DNA from: Flavobacteriaceae bacterium
GTDB taxonomy: Bacteria; Bacteroidota; Bacteroidia; Flavobacteriales; Flavobacteriaceae
Direction of reading: 5' to 3'
Assembly: GCA_002693085.1 (NCBI GenBank)
Contig: NZOB01000086.1
Span: 1-7,326, forward strand
Length of the DNA: 7,326 bases
The first letter of the stretch is position 1. Each line of letters begins with the position of its first letter. Shown piece by piece: positions 6,729-7,326 of the stretch. Both the position numbers and the translations under genes were made by a program. Below the pieces are notes generated by a model, which was given only the letters and a program-made list of their open reading frames with translations, ran no database searches and was not told the origin of the DNA.

Positions 6729-6732
6729 CTCC
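6729..6732 (-). promoter_or_regulatory. Ribosome binding site deciding the PhyH start
   Basis: On the minus strand GGAG is followed by a 7-base spacer and the ATG at 6721. It lies downstream of the alternative GTG at 6739, which has no comparable site, so translation is expected to begin at 6721. Confidence 0.65.
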
Positions 6733-6749
6733 ACTTCACGTGCTTTTAA

Positions 6750-6778
6750 ATTATAATAAAAAAAATAAAAAATGTAAT
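6750..6778 (-). promoter_or_regulatory. Putative sigma-70 promoter for the PhyH-phosphatase-SAF run
   Basis: Read on the minus strand, ATTACA (6778-6773) is separated by 17 bases from a perfect TATAAT (6755-6750). This predicts a transcript start near 6743 and a leader of about 20 bases containing the GGAG site. The -35 matches consensus at four of six positions. The region is very AT-rich, so chance matches are easy. Confidence 0.42.
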
Positions 6779-6786
6779 TAAATTTA

Positions 6787-6815
6787 TTGATGATATAAAA
6801 TTAGAGCATTATATA
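6787..6815 (+). promoter_or_regulatory. Putative sigma-70 promoter for the nitronate monooxygenase gene
   Basis: TTGATG (6787-6792), a 17-base spacer and TATATT (6810-6815) form a good sigma-70 type promoter. Transcription would start near 6822, about 30 bases before the TTG start codon at 6854, leaving room for AAGGAG at 6842-6847. It lies back to back with the opposite-strand promoter, so the two units may share control. AT-rich background lowers confidence. Confidence 0.42.
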
Positions 6816-6841
6816 TTCAAATTCAATTCTATTATATTTTA

Positions 6842-6847
6842 AAGGAG
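6842..6847 (+). promoter_or_regulatory. Strong ribosome binding site before a TTG start
   Basis: AAGGAG is followed by a 6-base spacer (TCCATA) and then TTG at 6854. It is the best Shine-Dalgarno sequence in the window. It supports TTG as a genuine start for the nitronate monooxygenase, whose conserved N-terminus follows at once. Confidence 0.7.
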
Positions 6848-6853
6848 TCCATA

Positions 6854-7326
6854 TTGTCACTGCTTCCCCCTCTAGATCAGTTAAAAATTCCAGTCATAGG
6901 ATCTCCACTTTTTATAATTTCAAATCCAGATCTTGTTATTGCTCAATGTAAAGCAGGTGTTATTGGTTCATTTCCATGCCTTAATGCAAGGGAAGGAGAA
7001 GGAGAGCCAAATATGTTAGAAATTTGGCTAAAAAAAATTAATGAAGAATTGGATAGATATAATCAAAAAAACCCAGATAATCCAGCTGCTCCCTATGCAG
7101 TTAACCATATAGTACATAAGTCTAATGTAAGGTTGGAACAAGACATTGATATCTGTGCTAAGTGGGAAGCCCCTGTTTGGATAACATCTCTTGGAGCCCG
7201 ACCAGAAGTTAATCAAGTAGCGCACCAAGCAAAGGGTATTGTTTTGCATGATATAATTAACAATTTCTTTGCTAAAAAAGCCATTGAAAAAGGTGCTGAC
7301 GGATTAGTCGCTGTAGCAGCAGGTGC
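6854..7326 (+). CDS. Nitronate monooxygenase (2-nitropropane dioxygenase family), 3' end outside window
   Basis: An open frame of 157 codons plus two bases running off the right edge. The protein begins MSLLPPLDQLKIPVIGSPLF and continues with ISNPDLVIAQCKAG (22-35), VIGSFPCLNAR (36-46), AVNHIVHKSN (82-91), ITSLGARPEV (110-119) and GADGLVAVAAG (147-157). These are characteristic of the FMN-dependent TIM-barrel nitronate monooxygenase family, which oxidises alkyl nitronates with oxygen. Only about the N-terminal half is present; the glycine-rich FMN-phosphate loop expected after VAVAAG is cut off. The start is TTG, supported by AAGGAG 6 bases upstream and by alignment of the conserved proline-rich N-terminus; no ATG precedes the conserved sequence. 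It is transcribed away from the PhyH gene. The natural substrate could be a nitronate or another flavin-oxidisable compound, since many family members are uncharacterised. Confidence 0.87.
   Translation, partial: MSLLPPLDQLKIPVIGSPLFIISNPDLVIAQCKAGVIGSFPCLNAREGEGEPNMLEIWLKKINEELDRYNQKNPDNPAAPYAVNHIVHKSNVRLEQDIDICAKWEAPVWITSLGARPEVNQVAHQAKGIVLHDIINNFFAKKAIEKGADGLVAVAAG

Noticed and set aside
7028..7249. 73-codon minus-strand open frame.
   Set aside because: It is the shadow of the nitronate monooxygenase gene, whose plus-strand frame is conserved from the TTG to the window end.

Overview
The window is about one-third G+C, almost fully coding, and uses TAA/TAG stops with very short gaps between genes. 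Gene content is a class II aldolase, a hydroxypyruvate-isomerase-type TIM barrel, an aldo/keto reductase, a lactonase-type metallo-hydrolase, a SAF-domain oxidoreductase, a phytanoyl-CoA-dioxygenase-family enzyme and a nitronate monooxygenase. Together with the low G+C this suggests a streamlined marine proteobacterium, most likely an AT-rich alphaproteobacterium. That placement is inferred from gene content and composition; no rRNA or other marker gene is present.

Layout. Positions 92-3833 carry a compact plus-strand run of five genes: a DUF2938-type membrane protein, an OtnC-like decarboxylase/aldolase, an OtnI-like isomerase, an aldo/keto reductase and an AHL-lactonase-like MBL hydrolase. 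Gaps are 4 to 27 bases, so one transcript is likely. Facing it, positions 6721-3814 carry a three-gene minus-strand run: a PhyH dioxygenase, a tyrosine-phosphatase-like protein with a TTG start, and a SAF-domain homoserine-dehydrogenase-like oxidoreductase. The two runs meet tail to tail with a 20-base overlap of coding sequence. To the right of the PhyH gene a short AT-rich region (6722-6853) holds plausible promoters in both directions, and a nitronate monooxygenase gene starts at a TTG at 6854 and leaves the window incomplete.

How the genes may work together. OtnC and OtnI homologues belong to the known catabolism of four-carbon acid sugars (erythronate, threonate): oxidation to a 2-oxo acid, isomerisation by OtnI, phosphorylation by OtnK (DUF1537), and decarboxylation by OtnC to dihydroxyacetone phosphate. 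Here OtnC and OtnI are adjacent, but no OtnK and no classical LtnD/DenD dehydrogenase is visible. Instead the neighbours are two NAD(P)-type oxidoreductases (AKR and SAF-domain) and a lactonase-like hydrolase. A route from a sugar through lactone and acid to a 2-oxo acid is a reasonable hypothesis, but the substrate cannot be read from sequence. PhyH and nitronate monooxygenase fit a general small-molecule oxidation role and need not belong to the same pathway.

I see no RNA genes, mobile elements, CRISPR arrays or phage genes. No stretch over 300 bases lacks a gene. The unusual points are the kinase-less otnC-otnI pair beside a lactonase, the AT-rich phosphatase gene inside a metabolic operon, the EctD-like active-site motif of the PhyH protein, and two well-supported TTG starts.
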